This document shows positions 63,331 through 64,000 of a stretch of DNA of 64,000 nucleotides, piece after piece. Where the stretch lies: positions 1-64,000 of the forward strand of contig JAVXUO010001530.1 in the NCBI GenBank assembly GCA_033065855.1. Direction: 5' to 3'. The position numbers were made by a program, and so were the translations under genes. Source of the stretch: Escallonia rubra. Lineage: Eukaryota; Streptophyta; Magnoliopsida; Escalloniales; Escalloniaceae. Each line of letters opens with the position of its first letter. Positions within the stretch are counted from its first letter, which is position 1. The notes beneath the pieces were generated by a model. That model ran no database searches. It was given only the letters and a program-made list of their open reading frames with translations, and was not told the origin of the DNA.

Positions 63331-64000
63331 CTCATCTCACTTTTCATTTTTTCTTAAAAACCAAAAACAACAACCAAAACCTCCATGAGGTTTCTTTTTT
63401 TTACAAAATTGATAGGTTGTTTGATAGCAGTTTTGGATAATTGATTTTTACTTCTTTTTTTCTTCCTATTTTTCCTCTTTTCTTTTCTTTCATTTTGCAA
63501 TACTTGAGAACTTCTTCTGAACTCTTATGTTCAACAACCAGAAGCGCCTCCACCACGACCAACACATCTCATTCGCCAGCGTCCAACTATTGCTATGACA
63601 GTAACACACTGGCGTGCAAATTAGGGCTTCATTGGTTTGGTTGAGGTTTGATTGGGTGAATACTTTGATTGGTTTGGAATTTACCTGAGCAAATTAAAGA
63701 TACTAGGGCTAATCGATGGATGAAATCTTTTGGTGATTTTTGTTGTAGGGAAAAAGGTGGTTAGTATTATTGTATTTTGATTTAGAGGAGTGGTGGCCGA
63801 TGCCGTGGTGGTGACCAAAGGTAGAGGGTTTGGTGTTCGGCGGTTGTGGTTATCAGTCGCTATGATGGTTGGCAGAATTTGTGGGTGTAGGTCAGTGGTG
63901 GTGGTGACGACAATCAATAGGTATGGTGGTTGGCGTTGCTGGCAAGTTTGGTGTTCTGGTGTGTTGACCGGTGGTAGTGGCAAATCGGCAATCACTAAGC
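63331..64000. other. No gene seen
   Basis: AT-rich to GT-rich sequence with short low-complexity ORFs. The last 200 bp are GGTGGT-rich. Confidence 0.45.

Noticed and set aside
1-64000. tRNA, rRNA or organelle-derived segments
   Set aside because: No cloverleaf-like or rRNA-like sequence was recognised by eye. The only tRNA-related matches are retroelement primer sites.

Overview
This window is plant nuclear DNA, almost certainly from an angiosperm and probably a eudicot. It is AT-rich and intergenic in character. It is dominated by plant transposon lineages: a CACTA (En/Spm) element with TNP2 and a Transposase_24-type gene, a Ty3/gypsy Tat-lineage retrotransposon with a second RNase H domain, an L1-type LINE with DUF4283-like, zinc-knuckle and zf-RVT parts, a TRIM, a Mutator-like element and a PIF/Harbinger-like insertion. 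No bacterial-type operons, rRNA, tRNA or CRISPR features were seen, and no clearly intact conventional host gene was found. The species was not identified. LAYOUT. 0-8.5 kb: a repeat-rich zone around a spliced minus-strand gene (3660-6873) that joins a plant mobile domain (PMD) to a C48 (Ulp1-like) cysteine peptidase domain. It is bordered on both sides by dozens of short palindromes of the form GTCCGC...GCGGAC. On its 3' side are an 87-bp-arm inverted repeat, two head-to-head homologous small ORFs, and tandem arrays of about 175 bp and about 78 bp. 8.5-10.9 kb: AT-rich sequence without a gene. 10.9-22.2 kb: one complete-length CACTA element (10899-22210, 3-bp target duplication GAT) carrying a damaged TNP2 gene, a spliced coiled-coil TNPA-like gene, minisatellites and palindromic subterminal repeats. 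22.2-33.3 kb: an old end of a second CACTA-type element, a roughly 1-kb segmental duplication in two copies, and a three-layer nest. In that nest an LTR-retrotransposon remnant lies inside a GGT-rich minisatellite, inside a Harbinger-like element, inside duplication copy B. 33.3-53 kb: three related copies of a long (about 3 kb) LTR, themselves hosts for a 1.2-kb Mutator-like element and for a very young, whole-looking 10.3-kb Tat-lineage retrotransposon with an extra antisense ORF and two palindromic tandem arrays. 53-60 kb: a degraded L1 LINE on the minus strand lying between two copies of another ancient duplication. 60-64 kb: a broken Glu/Gln-rich repeat ORF, a 273-bp TRIM, and an old LINE reverse-transcriptase fragment split by a 794-bp poly(A)-tailed retroposon with a 20-bp target duplication. 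HOW IT FITS TOGETHER. Most of the coding capacity serves element mobility. TNP2 and TNPA-like products would act on the CACTA ends. The Tat polyprotein supplies capsid, protease, RT/RNase H and integrase, with an antisense protein of unknown role. The LINE has ORF1 and ORF2. The PMD-C48 gene is the most gene-like host or transposon locus, but it carries an in-frame stop, one unresolved splice junction and an apparent homopolymer frameshift. It is therefore probably a pseudogene unless the assembly is wrong; one ambiguous base (n) at 11621 shows that the assembly is not perfect. A recurring theme is palindromic tandem repeats in several unrelated elements.
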